Shown here: positions 24,805 to 34,123 of the stretch, one piece after another
Numbering within the stretch: position 1 is the first letter of the stretch
How the letters are laid out: the number at the start of each line of letters is the position of its first letter
From: Desertifilum tharense IPPAS B-1220
GTDB lineage: Bacteria; Cyanobacteriota; Cyanobacteriia; Cyanobacteriales; Desertifilaceae
Length of the DNA: 64,000 nt
Direction of reading: 5' to 3'
Assembly (NCBI RefSeq): GCF_001746915.1
Contig: NZ_MJGC01000035.1
Location: 1-64,000 of the forward strand
Program-made: the position numbers and the translations under genes
Notes under the pieces: model-generated
What the model was told of the DNA's origin: nothing
Databases searched by the model: none
What the model saw: the letters and a program-made list of their open reading frames with translations, nothing else

Positions 24805-26760
24805 ATGGCAACAATCAACGGCACCTTGGGTAACGACCTGATCAGTGGAACCCCCCAGGCAGACCTGATTTATGGCCTAGCAGGGAACGATACCATCTTT
24901 GGCTTAGAAGGTAACGATACCCTATTTGGCAACCAGGGAAACGACACCATCTTCGGCAACCAAGGTAATGACTTAATCTTTGGCGGCAAAGACAACGACT
25001 TCCTCTACGGCGGAAAAGACAACGATACCCTCTACGGCAACCAAGGCAACGATACCCTCTTCGGGAACGAAGGCAATGATGTCCTCTACGGTGGCAAAGG
25101 TAACGATGTCCTCTACGGCGGCAAAGGCAACGATCGCCTATATGGGGACTTAGGAAATGATACCCTCTACGGCGATCTCGGCTCTGACACCATGACGGGT
25201 GGCGAAGGTCGCGACCTTTTCGTAGTCGGACGACGAGCAACCGGAACCACAGGTTCCGCCACCCTAGCGAATGCAGACTACGTCACCGACTTCACCAGAG
25301 GCCAAGACCGCATTGGCATACAAGGGTTAACCTTTAACCAACTTGAAATTACAGCTGGAACAGGTCAATTTGCAGGCAGCGCTGTTATTCGCGATACCGG
25401 AACGGGCGACTACCTCGCCATCCTCCAAGGCGTCACCGCTACGCAACTCACCGCCACAGATTTCTTAGAACTTCCTGGTCCAACTCCAACCCCAACCCCT
25501 CCAACTCCAACCCCTCCAACTCCAACCCCTCCAACTCCAACCCCTCCAACTCCAACCCCTCCAACTCCAACCCCGGCTCAAACTGTAGACCTTGCCCTCG
25601 AAAAATCAGTTCAGCTTACTACTGATGCAGATGGAGATAATCGCTATAGTGTAGGTGACACAATTACTTATACTGTAAATTTGCTAAATAATGGTCCAGC
25701 AAATGCTACAGGTGTAGTCGTAACAGATGCTTTACCAACAAATTTGCAAATTGTTAACAATACTCCTTCAGTAGGGGATTATAATCCAGCAACAGGAATT
25801 TGGACAATTGGAAATTTAGCAGATAATGCTAATGCGACTCTAAGGATTCAAGCAACGATTAATTCGGGGAATGCTGGTGATGTTATCACGAATACTGCAT
25901 CTATCACAGGAGTGAATCAAACTGATTCCGATCCAACTAATAACACCGATACAGTAGCAATTGCTCTCGAAGAGCCTCTAGCAGACTTACGGTTGACTAA
26001 AACAGTTAGTAACACAGCTCCTGCACAAAACAGCATTGTTACGTACACTCTAACACTGTTTAATGATGGGTTAAATAATGCTACAGGTGTTCAAGTTCGA
26101 GAGTTATTACCTACAGGACTAACAATTCAAGGTACTCCAAATGCTAGTGTAGGAACCTTTAATCAGGCAACAGGGATCTGGACAATTGGTAACTTAGCTA
26201 GCAGAGCTCCTTTAGCTACACTGACGTTTCAGGCAAGAGTCGATCAGGCTACAGGAGATATTGTTAACACTGCAACTGCAACTGCAACAGAAAGAGATCC
26301 AAATCCCTCTAACAATGTAGGGACAGTGACTCTTCAGGTTGGCGCACCAGGTCGTCTAATTACTGGCACCGCAGGTAATGATAATCTGGTTGGAGGTAGT
26401 GGAAATGATACTTTAGTAGGTCGCGCTGGAGATGATACCTTAAGTGGAGCTGGAGGCGTCAATGAATTTCGATTCAATCAGGCTTCTGATAGCAGCTTCT
26501 TAACTGGGTTTGGTGACACAATTACCGATTTCAATCCTCTAATAGATGCATCAGGAAGACCAATTGGAGATGTCATTCGCCTGAGCTTCAAAGCTAATGA
26601 CTCAAATGTTGAGGTGGCACCAATAAGTGGGGGTGTTACTACGCTGAGTATTAATGATGCTTCGCTCTTTACAGTCGAATTGCGGGGATTGACAACAACT
26701 GATAGAGACGTGATTCGTAATTCCATTATTTACGGTCCCCCGCCTGCTCCTACCCCTTAA
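24805..26760 (+). CDS. RTX calcium-binding surface protein with DUF11 repeats
   Basis: The protein has 651 residues. Residues about 1-145 are glycine-rich nonapeptide RTX repeats (GNDTLFGNQ, GNDVLYGGK and variants, more than a dozen) that bind Ca2+ and fold as a beta-roll. Residues 228-258 are a (PTPTP)n linker. Two DUF11 Ig-like domains follow (about 262-375 and 392-505, each starting with a DL-L-K motif and containing a GxWTIGNL segment). The C-terminus holds two more RTX units (GNDNLVGGSGNDTLVG) and a hydrophobic tail. There is no signal peptide; export by a type I system encoded elsewhere is expected. The N-terminus is a paralogue of the protein at 29722. Confidence 0.88.
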   Translation: MATINGTLGNDLISGTPQADLIYGLAGNDTIFGLEGNDTLFGNQGNDTIFGNQGNDLIFGGKDNDFLYGGKDNDTLYGNQGNDTLFGNEGNDVLYGGKGNDVLYGGKGNDRLYGDLGNDTLYGDLGSDTMTGGEGRDLFVVGRRATGTTGSATLANADYVTDFTRGQDRIGIQGLTFNQLEITAGTGQFAGSAVIRDTGTGDYLAILQGVTATQLTATDFLELPGPTPTPTPPTPTPPTPTPPTPTPPTPTPPTPTPAQTVDLALEKSVQLTTDADGDNRYSVGDTITYTVNLLNNGPANATGVVVTDALPTNLQIVNNTPSVGDYNPATGIWTIGNLADNANATLRIQATINSGNAGDVITNTASITGVNQTDSDPTNNTDTVAIALEEPLADLRLTKTVSNTAPAQNSIVTYTLTLFNDGLNNATGVQVRELLPTGLTIQGTPNASVGTFNQATGIWTIGNLASRAPLATLTFQARVDQATGDIVNTATATATERDPNPSNNVGTVTLQVGAPGRLITGTAGNDNLVGGSGNDTLVGRAGDDTLSGAGGVNEFRFNQASDSSFLTGFGDTITDFNPLIDASGRPIGDVIRLSFKANDSNVEVAPISGGVTTLSINDASLFTVELRGLTTTDRDVIRNSIIYGPPPAPTP

Positions 26761-26777
26761 GACACTAAAATTCTATG

Positions 26778-26830
26778 TCTAATAGCGAGCAAATTGCCCG
26801 CTGTTAGATATAAAAAGCCCTTAAGGCTTT
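26778..26830 (+). terminator. Double hairpin after the first RTX gene
   Basis: Two consecutive stems were read: TCTAATAGCG-A-GC with GC-C-CGCTGTTAGA (26778-26808, one internal mismatch and one wobble), and AAAGCC-CTTAA-GGCTTT (26814-26830). They lie 18 nt after the RTX stop. They would attenuate or end transcription before the beta-helix gene at 26915. Confidence 0.55.
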
Positions 26831-26914
26831 CGCGAGATATTACTGTGTAGGGATTAGCTTTTCTCTGTACAGTTACTAAGAAAACTCATTAAGTTTTAGT
26901 TGAGGTCAAGTTCA

Positions 26915-28540
26915 ATGGCAGTCATTAATTTAATCCCCGGTGTAAATGAGACTATACCGTCTTCTGGTCCTGGGGGTTTGACATCAGGCGTAGATACAAT
27001 CGTAGTTCCATCAGGCCCAGCTAGTAATGATATTATTAATGGATTCCAGGCACAGGATCTAATTGACCTGACAGCTTTTCCAGGACTAGATTATTACGAG
27101 CTGAATCGAACATCTATCAGTGAATCACCATTTCCTAGTGGAATTTTCAACTTATCAAGACCATCTGATTTTGGAAATATTCGATTTCAGAATGGTATTC
27201 CTTTATCCGCTCTTAACCCAACTACTAATTTTATAACTCGTGGCAAAGTAGTTAATTTAGTAGCAGGTGTTAATGAAACAATTCCTTTTGAAGGGCCCAA
27301 TTCTTTGACCAGTGGAATTGGAGCTGTTGATACTATTGTAGTTCCTGCTGGTGCACCTAGTAATGACATCATTAATCGATTTGAACAACAAGATAGAATT
27401 GATCTAAGCGCTTTTCCATCTTTGGTTTTTAGTAATTTGACGATTACTCGTGCAGGAGCCGATGTAATCATTGGTAATGTATCAACTTTTGGTAACATCA
27501 GGCTTGTTGATTTTCCAGGAACTGTCACGGCTGATAATTTCATCTTTGCTGGAGGGGGCGCTGATATTACACCTCCATCAACTCCTAGACCATTGAATGC
27601 AGAAGCTTTCGTAATCAGTCGAGACTCAGCCAATTCAACAACAGGAGTGATTGGTTCTGTTCGGGCAACGGATAATGTGGGGGTAACAGGTTATGAACTT
27701 GTGGGTGCCCCTGCTAACTTCTCAATTAATAATGAGGGGGTAATTAGTGTAACCAATGCACCTTCTTTGCCCGCAGGCTCCATTCAGCTACAGGTGAGAG
27801 CAAGAGATGCAGCTAACAATCTTTCTGCAACTCCAGGAACGGTCACAGTTTTTACCTCGATTCAGGATGCTGTTAACTCTAACTTGGTTCTAGGCGATGG
27901 AGTAGACAACAGCTTTATTGACCCGATTACTGGAACTTCAACGGGTTTAGGAACCATTAGGGTTGCGCGAGGAACTTATCAACCTGTTGCGCTTTATGAA
28001 AAACCTGATACTGGTCCTTTAAGATTATTGGGACCGAACGCCGGAGTTGCTGGTACAGGAACTCGCGAAGCTGAAGCAGTTATTGGAGGAAGTGGAATTT
28101 TCTTGGTCGGAGGAATTACAGACGGTCTAGTTGTTGATGGTTTTGAAATCAATGGTGGTCGCGTTCAACTAATTGATAATCCTCCCAGTACAGGATCTGC
28201 CCGCAATAATCTAACATTTCAAAACAACATCTTTCGGAATAATCCATCAAGCGATCCAACCCTTCAAATTGAAACCCCACCTGGCGGTCCGATTAGCAAT
28301 AATATTCTCATTACTCGTAACTGGTTTGATGGAGTAGCACAAAGGGTCGGATTCCAACCAATGCCGCAGGCAATTCGCGTTAACAATGTTAGTGGTGTTA
28401 GCATTACCAATAATCGAATTAATGATTATGGTCCTGGCGCTCAAGGCTTTGGTATCCTTAATCAGTACGGAAATCAGGGGATTAGCCAATCTGGTAATGA
28501 ATTTATTAACATTGGGATCGCTAATGTGTTACTGAGTTAG
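26915..28540 (+). CDS. Parallel beta-helix surface protein with duplicated N-terminal segment
   Basis: The protein has 541 residues from ATG 26915 (MAVINLIPGVNETI). The N-terminal half contains a segment of about 100 residues repeated twice (NLIPGVNETIP...VDTIVVPSG then NLVAGVNETIP...VDTIVVPAG, each followed by SNDIIN and a D-L-AFP motif). An Ig/cadherin-like segment (about 230-325, NVGVTGYELVGAP) and a right-handed beta-helix region (about 370-541, NNLTFQNNIFRNN, NNILITRNWFDG, VSITNNRIN) follow. No signal peptide is visible. The beta-helix part resembles that of the protein at 31604. It is likely a secreted adhesin or carbohydrate-binding protein; no catalytic residues are evident. Confidence 0.75.
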   Translation: MAVINLIPGVNETIPSSGPGGLTSGVDTIVVPSGPASNDIINGFQAQDLIDLTAFPGLDYYELNRTSISESPFPSGIFNLSRPSDFGNIRFQNGIPLSALNPTTNFITRGKVVNLVAGVNETIPFEGPNSLTSGIGAVDTIVVPAGAPSNDIINRFEQQDRIDLSAFPSLVFSNLTITRAGADVIIGNVSTFGNIRLVDFPGTVTADNFIFAGGGADITPPSTPRPLNAEAFVISRDSANSTTGVIGSVRATDNVGVTGYELVGAPANFSINNEGVISVTNAPSLPAGSIQLQVRARDAANNLSATPGTVTVFTSIQDAVNSNLVLGDGVDNSFIDPITGTSTGLGTIRVARGTYQPVALYEKPDTGPLRLLGPNAGVAGTGTREAEAVIGGSGIFLVGGITDGLVVDGFEINGGRVQLIDNPPSTGSARNNLTFQNNIFRNNPSSDPTLQIETPPGGPISNNILITRNWFDGVAQRVGFQPMPQAIRVNNVSGVSITNNRINDYGPGAQGFGILNQYGNQGISQSGNEFINIGIANVLLS

Positions 28541-28543
28541 TTT

Positions 28544-29449
28544 CTATTGGGTGATAATGCGGCGAACGGCGAACCAACTGCCTAGTAGCCCCACACAGGA
28601 ACCAAAGCCCATGAGAATGATAGGTAGTAGAAGCAGGTGGGGATTGGGGGTTGTGGTGAGGAATTGCACGAAGTCGAGTTGATCGGCAAGCAGTTGGCTA
28701 AAAAAGCGTTGGAGGAGGGAAATTAAGCCCCAAGCGATCGCGCCTCCAACTACTCCAAAGCAAATCCCTTGCAACAGAAACGGTAGAGCAATCCAACCTT
28801 TTGTTGCCCCCACCAATTGCATAATCTCAATTTCAGTGCGTCTCGATAGGACAATCAGGCGGATAGTGGTAGTAATTACCGCGATCGCACTCAGCGTTAA
28901 AGCAATGGCGATCGCTCCACTAACAGTATTGATCCCTTGGTGAAGTTGTGCTAGCTGTTTCAGGGCTTCATCTCCGTATAGCACCTCTTCAACACCCGGT
29001 AACTGTTTCAACTGTTGCACGAGCATCGGGACTTCCTGAGCGTTTTGAGATTTCACCCTTAACTCATCCACCAAAGGATTCCCGTTGAGCAACTGTGCGA
29101 CTCCTGCAATATCTGCGAGTCCCATCTCCTGCATCAGCGTTTCCCACGCCTCTTGTTTAGGAATAGCCCGAACTGCGATCGCCCCCGGTAATTGAGTTAC
29201 AGTATTGACCAAAGACTGACTCTCAATCCCCGGTTCCAAATAAGCAGAAACCTCTAACTGACTGCCAAACTGGTTTAAGAGGTTTTCCAACTGCCACGAA
29301 ACCTGTAAACTAGTACCGAACAGGAACAGCAGTACCGTCACCGTACTCACTGCCGCCCAGTTCATCCACCCCCCGCGTCTCAGGCCCAGAACCATCTCGC
29401 GCCAAACATAACCCATCCGGGTAACAGCTTGCCAAACATTTAACTTCAT
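28544..29449 (-). CDS. ftsX: FtsX-like permease
   Basis: The protein has 301 residues from ATG 29449 (MKLNVWQAVTRMGYVWREM). One N-terminal membrane helix (about 31-53) is followed by an extracellular domain (about 55-170) with SAYLEPGIESQS and VEEVLYGDEAL, then three C-terminal helices with the FtsX pattern RTEIEIMQLVGATKGWI. FtsEX activates periplasmic peptidoglycan hydrolases at division. The ATPase partner FtsE is not in this window. The gene is on the opposite strand between two surface-protein modules; its stop is 3 bp from the stop of the beta-helix gene. Confidence 0.9.
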   Translation of the reverse strand: MKLNVWQAVTRMGYVWREMVLGLRRGGWMNWAAVSTVTVLLFLFGTSLQVSWQLENLLNQFGSQLEVSAYLEPGIESQSLVNTVTQLPGAIAVRAIPKQEAWETLMQEMGLADIAGVAQLLNGNPLVDELRVKSQNAQEVPMLVQQLKQLPGVEEVLYGDEALKQLAQLHQGINTVSGAIAIALTLSAIAVITTTIRLIVLSRRTEIEIMQLVGATKGWIALPFLLQGICFGVVGGAIAWGLISLLQRFFSQLLADQLDFVQFLTTTPNPHLLLLPIILMGFGSCVGLLGSWFAVRRIITQ

Positions 29450-29721
29450 AGCTCCATCCTGACTAGGCAATTATTGTAGACTTGGCTTTTCAGTTTAGGG
29501 GTTTTTGCGGTATTCTCAGCAGCAATAGGCAAGAAACCATAGATTAACCTATTGAGGATGAAGGAGCAAATTTAAAACCCTGTAAATACATACCCTTGGC
29601 TTAAATTTACGGAAACCAACCGAATATCCCTGTAGTAGTTGGAAAATTTCAGTAAAATTCCGAGCAGGCGTCGAACGGCTAACCTAAAATAAATTGACTT
29701 GGAAGTGAGGAGACTAGAAGG

Positions 29722-31494
29722 ATGGCAGTGATTAACGGCACCCTAGGTGATGACTTTTTGGTAGGAACCCCTGAAGCAGATCTAATGAGTGGGATTGGGG
29801 GAAACAATGTTATCTATGCCCTCGAAGGTAACGATACCGTCTTTGGCGGCCCTGGTAATGACTACATTCTAGGCAATCAAGGCAATGACTTGATTTTTGC
29901 TGGCTCAGGCAACGATATCGTTTTTGGGGGTAAAGGCGATGACACCATCTTTGGTAATGAAGGGAACAACGCCCTCTTTGGCAACGAAGGTAACGACGTT
30001 ATCTACGGCAACCAAGGCGATGATGTTATCTATGGCAACCAGGGTAACGATCTGATCTTTGCTGGGAAAGGCAACGATGTTGTTTATGGGGGCAAAGATA
30101 ACGACACCATTTATGGAAATGAAGGAAATGATGTTGTTTTCGGAAACGATGGCAACGATATCCTTTATGGCAACCAGGCTAATGATACCCTCTACGGTGG
30201 TAAAGGTAACGATATCCTCTATGGTGGCAAGGGTAACGACGTTCTGTTCGGAGATTCTGGTGCAGATACGCTAGTTGGCGGACAAGGACGCGATATCTTT
30301 GTTCTCGGTCGCAGACCCAACAACGCAGCCCCCTTCCTCACCACAGGAGGCCCTCAACTCACCAATGCTGACTACATTCTAGACTTTACTGATGGGCAAG
30401 ACTTAATTGGTCTAGAACCCGGCTTATCCTTTGAACAACTCAACATCTTCCAGGGAACCGGACAGTATGCCAACGACACCATCATTCAAGACACAGTGAC
30501 AGGGGAGTTCCTCGCCATTCTCCAAGGAGTAAACCGCGCGCTCATCACCGCAGCCGACTTTACCACGAATCTGACGGCTCTACCCGACTTACCTCCCACT
30601 CCTGCCCCCCCCCCAACTCCTGTTCCCCCTCCTATATTTGGCCCTCCCATTATCCTCCCCCCCATCATCTTCCCACCAGCACCATCTCCAACACCAGCAC
30701 CCCCAACTCCTGAACCCCCAGTCAATCAACCACCAACCACTAATCCTTTCACAATTCGGACAGTTGCAGGACAAGTAATTTCACCATTACGGATTAATGT
30801 TACAGACGTTGCAACCGATCCAGAGAGCGCTGTACTGCGTTTTGACGGTACTCCGACAGCAACAGCAACCACTGGAACTGTAGCGCTTAGTCCTGATAGC
30901 AACTTCTTGATCTATACCCCTCCCGCTGGCTCTGCTCCTAGTCCAGGATTGATTACTTATCAAGTTACGGATAATGTTAATCAACCCGTTACTGGCACTA
31001 TCAATGTTGAGGTTTTTACACCTCAAGTTGTAAATGGAGCGAATGTAATTGAGGGACAAATAGATCGACCAAACATTTTAATAGGAACAGATGGGAGTGA
31101 TAGAATAACGGCCCAAGGAACTGATGGTGATACCCTGATTGGTGGTCTAGGACGAGATACTTTAGTAAGTGGACCAGGACCAGATGAGTTTGTTTTTAAT
31201 GATCCCAGGGATAGCTTTGATCCAACTACTAACCCTGTTACGCCTGCTGATATTATAGATGGATTTAATGCTTCCCAAGATACAATTCGCTTGAGTTTTC
31301 TACCCGTAGGTACCGTAATTCCAATAGCTAATATTACAAGTCCCGTCGGAGCAAATTTCGCGTCTATTAGCTTGACTGGTATTGCGGGTGTTGTGGGAGG
31401 AGGAGAAAACTTCATTTTACTCTTACAAAATCTTCCTGCTAATGATATTACCCCCGCACAAATAGCTGCTCGTATTGTTACAGGACAGGCTTAA
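29722..31494 (+). CDS. RTX calcium-binding surface protein
   Basis: The protein has 590 residues. Residues 1-185 are RTX nonapeptides of the same subtype as the protein at 24805, with matching start (M-A-x-INGTLGxD) and the same transition GADTLVGGQGRDIFVLGRR. A Pro-rich linker (about 290-340) leads to a cadherin/Ig-like domain (about 340-430, LRINVTDVATDPESAVLRFDG). A C-terminal RTX remnant follows (GTDGDTLIGGLGRDTLVSG). No signal peptide; probable type I secretion. Together with the gene at 31604 it repeats the gene pair at 24805/26915. Confidence 0.88.
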   Translation: MAVINGTLGDDFLVGTPEADLMSGIGGNNVIYALEGNDTVFGGPGNDYILGNQGNDLIFAGSGNDIVFGGKGDDTIFGNEGNNALFGNEGNDVIYGNQGDDVIYGNQGNDLIFAGKGNDVVYGGKDNDTIYGNEGNDVVFGNDGNDILYGNQANDTLYGGKGNDILYGGKGNDVLFGDSGADTLVGGQGRDIFVLGRRPNNAAPFLTTGGPQLTNADYILDFTDGQDLIGLEPGLSFEQLNIFQGTGQYANDTIIQDTVTGEFLAILQGVNRALITAADFTTNLTALPDLPPTPAPPPTPVPPPIFGPPIILPPIIFPPAPSPTPAPPTPEPPVNQPPTTNPFTIRTVAGQVISPLRINVTDVATDPESAVLRFDGTPTATATTGTVALSPDSNFLIYTPPAGSAPSPGLITYQVTDNVNQPVTGTINVEVFTPQVVNGANVIEGQIDRPNILIGTDGSDRITAQGTDGDTLIGGLGRDTLVSGPGPDEFVFNDPRDSFDPTTNPVTPADIIDGFNASQDTIRLSFLPVGTVIPIANITSPVGANFASISLTGIAGVVGGGENFILLLQNLPANDITPAQIAARIVTGQA

Positions 31495-31603
31495 GCTTGC
31501 CTTACTAATCAAGTAGTTTCCTGTCCTGAGTCTATTGAGATAGGAAGCTGCTTGGAAACATTGGCTTATCTTTCTGCACATAACAGCAAGGATCTCGTTA
31601 AAG

Positions 31604-32965
31604 ATGGCGACTCTCCGTGAAGAATTAAGACCAGGAATTAGTGATTTTCTTTCAGCTACTCCTGCTGAAGAACAATTTGTTGTGCCTTCAGGAACAGCAC
31701 CAAATGTAGAAGACTTTATTTTTGACTTTCAAGTTTTTGATAAACTTGACTTCACTGCTATTCCTGCTATCGCAACTTTTAATAACCTGACTCTTCAACC
31801 AGTTGTTGGTGGTGGAGTTAGAGTGATTGGAACTACGCCAGGGCTGTTTGATCCTATTACCTTACTTGGAGTTACCACAACTCAGCTAACTGCTGAAAAT
31901 AACTTCGTTTTTGCAACACCAACACCAACACCAACGCCCACACCAACACCAACACCAACACCACCGCCAACCGGGATTGTTTATGTAGATGACACTTTAG
32001 CTGGTGCTGCTGCGGGAACGACAGTAACTATCGATCCAGATTATGGCGGTCCTTTAGCTCCTGTAACCGGTTTAGTTGTGGGTCAAACGGCTTTCGGTAC
32101 GATTCAAACCGCCCTTGACTATCTCCTTGGTGCCAATGCTCCTGATAATGTGACGGTACGCGTTGCTCCAGGCACCTATAACGAGTTTGTCAACTTTGTT
32201 CGACCCTTTAATCTACTGGGACCAAATGCGGGCAGAAACCCTGTTACTAATGCAAACCCTTACGATCCAGTCACTAATCCTAATGGTCGAGTTCCAGAAG
32301 CCATTATTGGTGCTGCTGCTCCGATTAGTGGAGGGATTGGTTTTGAGCGGGGAAATCCAGCAAACACTGGTCAAGTGACTATTGATGGCTTCTCGTTCCG
32401 CAGTCTATCTCAACCTGCTCCTGGTACTCAAAGGGGTTATGGAATTGACCTAACCGACTCAAATGGTCGCGTTACCATTCGCAACAACATCTTTGCTAAT
32501 GATTCAGTTGGGATTGGCAATCAAATCAGCAGGTTTGGCCCTAATAACGAAACCCAAGATATTCTCATTGAACAAAACTTGTTCAATATGGTAGGTGGCC
32601 CTAATGTTTCCTTAAGGACTCCCTTTATCGGAATTGGACTCCAACGAGTAACAAACGCAACAATCCGAAATAATAACATTAGGGCTAGTACGGGGATTGC
32701 GATCGACCCGCCTTTAACACCCGGACAAGGGGGATCTGTACCGCCAGCACCACCCGTGCAAATCCCTTCACCTCGTTCTAGTGGATTTACTATTACAGGC
32801 AACCAGTTCAGTGGCTTTGAGTTCTTTCAGACACCAGGTACAATTGTTTCTCCGCCATCAGGTCAAGCAATTGTCGTTGCTCCAGGTACGACAATTGCCG
32901 GGGTCTCTGGTTCGCTGAATAACCTGACCCAAGCTAATGTTACAGGTTTAGGCTTAGTACCTTAG
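31604..32965 (+). CDS. Beta-helix (DUF1565-type) surface protein
   Basis: The protein has 453 residues. An N-terminal segment (EQFVVPSGTAPN...DKLDFTAIPAIATF) parallels the repeated N-terminal unit of the protein at 26915. A (TP)n linker lies near residues 105-122. Then comes a domain beginning IVYVDDTLAGAAAGT that introduces a right-handed beta-helix (about 165-450), with RVAPGTYNEFVNF and NGRVTIRNNIF typical of DUF1565/pectate-lyase-like folds. The helix includes LLGPNAGRNP, matching LLGPNAGVAG in the paralogue. It is followed by a strong terminator. Function is probably surface or adhesive; no enzyme motif is evident. Confidence 0.76.
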   Translation: MATLREELRPGISDFLSATPAEEQFVVPSGTAPNVEDFIFDFQVFDKLDFTAIPAIATFNNLTLQPVVGGGVRVIGTTPGLFDPITLLGVTTTQLTAENNFVFATPTPTPTPTPTPTPTPPPTGIVYVDDTLAGAAAGTTVTIDPDYGGPLAPVTGLVVGQTAFGTIQTALDYLLGANAPDNVTVRVAPGTYNEFVNFVRPFNLLGPNAGRNPVTNANPYDPVTNPNGRVPEAIIGAAAPISGGIGFERGNPANTGQVTIDGFSFRSLSQPAPGTQRGYGIDLTDSNGRVTIRNNIFANDSVGIGNQISRFGPNNETQDILIEQNLFNMVGGPNVSLRTPFIGIGLQRVTNATIRNNNIRASTGIAIDPPLTPGQGGSVPPAPPVQIPSPRSSGFTITGNQFSGFEFFQTPGTIVSPPSGQAIVVAPGTTIAGVSGSLNNLTQANVTGLGLVP

Positions 32966-32998
32966 TGTAGCGATCGCACCCTTCTCTAAATCCACTCA

Positions 32999-33037
32999 CC
33001 CCCGCAGGGATTTCTAACGCCTGTGGGGGTTTCTATT
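32999..33037 (+). terminator. Rho-independent terminator
   Basis: A 10-bp stem (CCCCCGCAGG at 32999-33008 with CCTGTGGGGG at 33020-33029, one G-T wobble) and an 11-nt loop are followed by TTTCTATT. It lies 33 nt after the stop of the beta-helix gene and closes the surface-protein region. Confidence 0.85.
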
Positions 33038-33090
33038 AAGATGGAATAACAAGGATTTATATTGTTTGCCCCCTAGTGAGTTAATATTCC

Positions 33091-33654
33091 ATGACTTCTG
33101 AGGTTTTTGTCGAAAAGAAAAAGTTAGAGCAGCCGCCGTTGGAGATTCATACGCTGGGCGATCGCGTTTTGCGGATGCCAGCTAAACGAGTCTCTCGCGT
33201 CGATAACGAGGTGCGGCAGGTGGTGCGGCAAATGCTGCAAACCATGTACAGTGCTGATGGGATTGGGTTAGCCGCCCCCCAGGTGGCGATCCATAAGCAA
33301 ATTATCGTGATTGACTGCGAACCGGATGAGCCAGCAAATCAGCCTTTGGTGTTGATTAACCCCACCATTAAACAGTTCGAGGGCGAAGTTTGCGTGTTTC
33401 AAGAAGGCTGTTTGAGCATTCCGGGGGTCTATTTGGATGTCAAGCGCCCGGAAGCGATCGCAGTCGCTTATAAAGACGAATACGGTCGTCCCCAAACCCT
33501 AACGGCCAGGGGACTGCTAGCGCGCGCCATTCAACATGAAATTGACCACCTCAATGGCGTCATGTTTGTCGATCGAGTTGAGAATAAACTTGCCCTTAAT
33601 CAAGAACTTGGCAAGTATGGCTTTTCCGCCCAAGCCGTAAAATCGGTATCCTAG
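33091..33654 (+). CDS. def: Peptide deformylase
   Basis: The 187-residue metalloenzyme removes the N-formyl group from nascent proteins. All three family motifs are present: GIGLAAPQV (about 56-64), EGCLSIPG (about 110-117, Cys metal ligand) and QHEIDHLNG (about 151-159, two His ligands and catalytic Glu). The N-terminal extension of about 15 residues is modest. It begins after the strong terminator at 32999-33037 and is likely transcribed from its own promoter in the intervening 55 bp. Confidence 0.96.
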   Translation: MTSEVFVEKKKLEQPPLEIHTLGDRVLRMPAKRVSRVDNEVRQVVRQMLQTMYSADGIGLAAPQVAIHKQIIVIDCEPDEPANQPLVLINPTIKQFEGEVCVFQEGCLSIPGVYLDVKRPEAIAVAYKDEYGRPQTLTARGLLARAIQHEIDHLNGVMFVDRVENKLALNQELGKYGFSAQAVKSVS

Positions 33655-33709
33655 TGGCAAACCCCCGCCCTAGGGGGACGGTTCAACTTAATAACTCACA
33701 ACCAAAATA

Positions 33710-33910
33710 ATGGGGTTTACACCAAAAAGCGGATTGTTTTTAGGCGGTTCCTGCGTGGCAGCGATCGCGGCAGTCGGTTCTATCTTTGAGCTATCTTCCG
33801 GTCAGCCGGAACTGGGTAGCTTCGCGACCAGTTTAATTTTAGGACTGAGCCTGCCGATAGGGGTTCTGTGTTTCTACGCAGCCGTCCGCAGTGCCAACGC
33901 TAACTCCTAA
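33710..33910 (+). CDS. Small two-helix membrane protein, conserved hypothetical
   Basis: The 66-residue protein has two hydrophobic segments (about 8-25 and 38-60) separated by a short polar loop (ELSSGQPELGS). It lies 55 bp after def and may share its transcript. Composition and a clean ATG support a real gene. It resembles small membrane proteins annotated as hypothetical in other cyanobacteria, but I recognise no named family. Confidence 0.65.
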   Translation: MGFTPKSGLFLGGSCVAAIAAVGSIFELSSGQPELGSFATSLILGLSLPIGVLCFYAAVRSANANS

Positions 33911-34123
33911 GTCGCGGTTTAGCAAAATTTCATTGGTCAAAGAAAATTCGTGAAGAACCATCGGGGGAGCGACCAACCTCCCCTAGAAATTGGAATCCAC
34001 CCCTACAATTGATACAGAACCAAGATTGCCTGTCACGCGCTGAGTCATAGAACTGAACGCTCCGAACTAGACAGGACAAACCAAGGCGAGCGCTCGTTGG
34101 TAGGGGTGAGTGGATTCCAAGCA

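Noticed and set aside
24805..25240. Antisense open frame across the RTX repeats
   Set aside because: It is long only because the RTX coding repeats are periodic; its product is a low-complexity Arg/Cys/Gly-rich pattern with no start signal.
28544..29449. ftsX as part of the surface-protein module
   Set aside because: It is on the opposite strand, is a housekeeping-type division gene, and shows no sequence or transcriptional link to the RTX/beta-helix genes.
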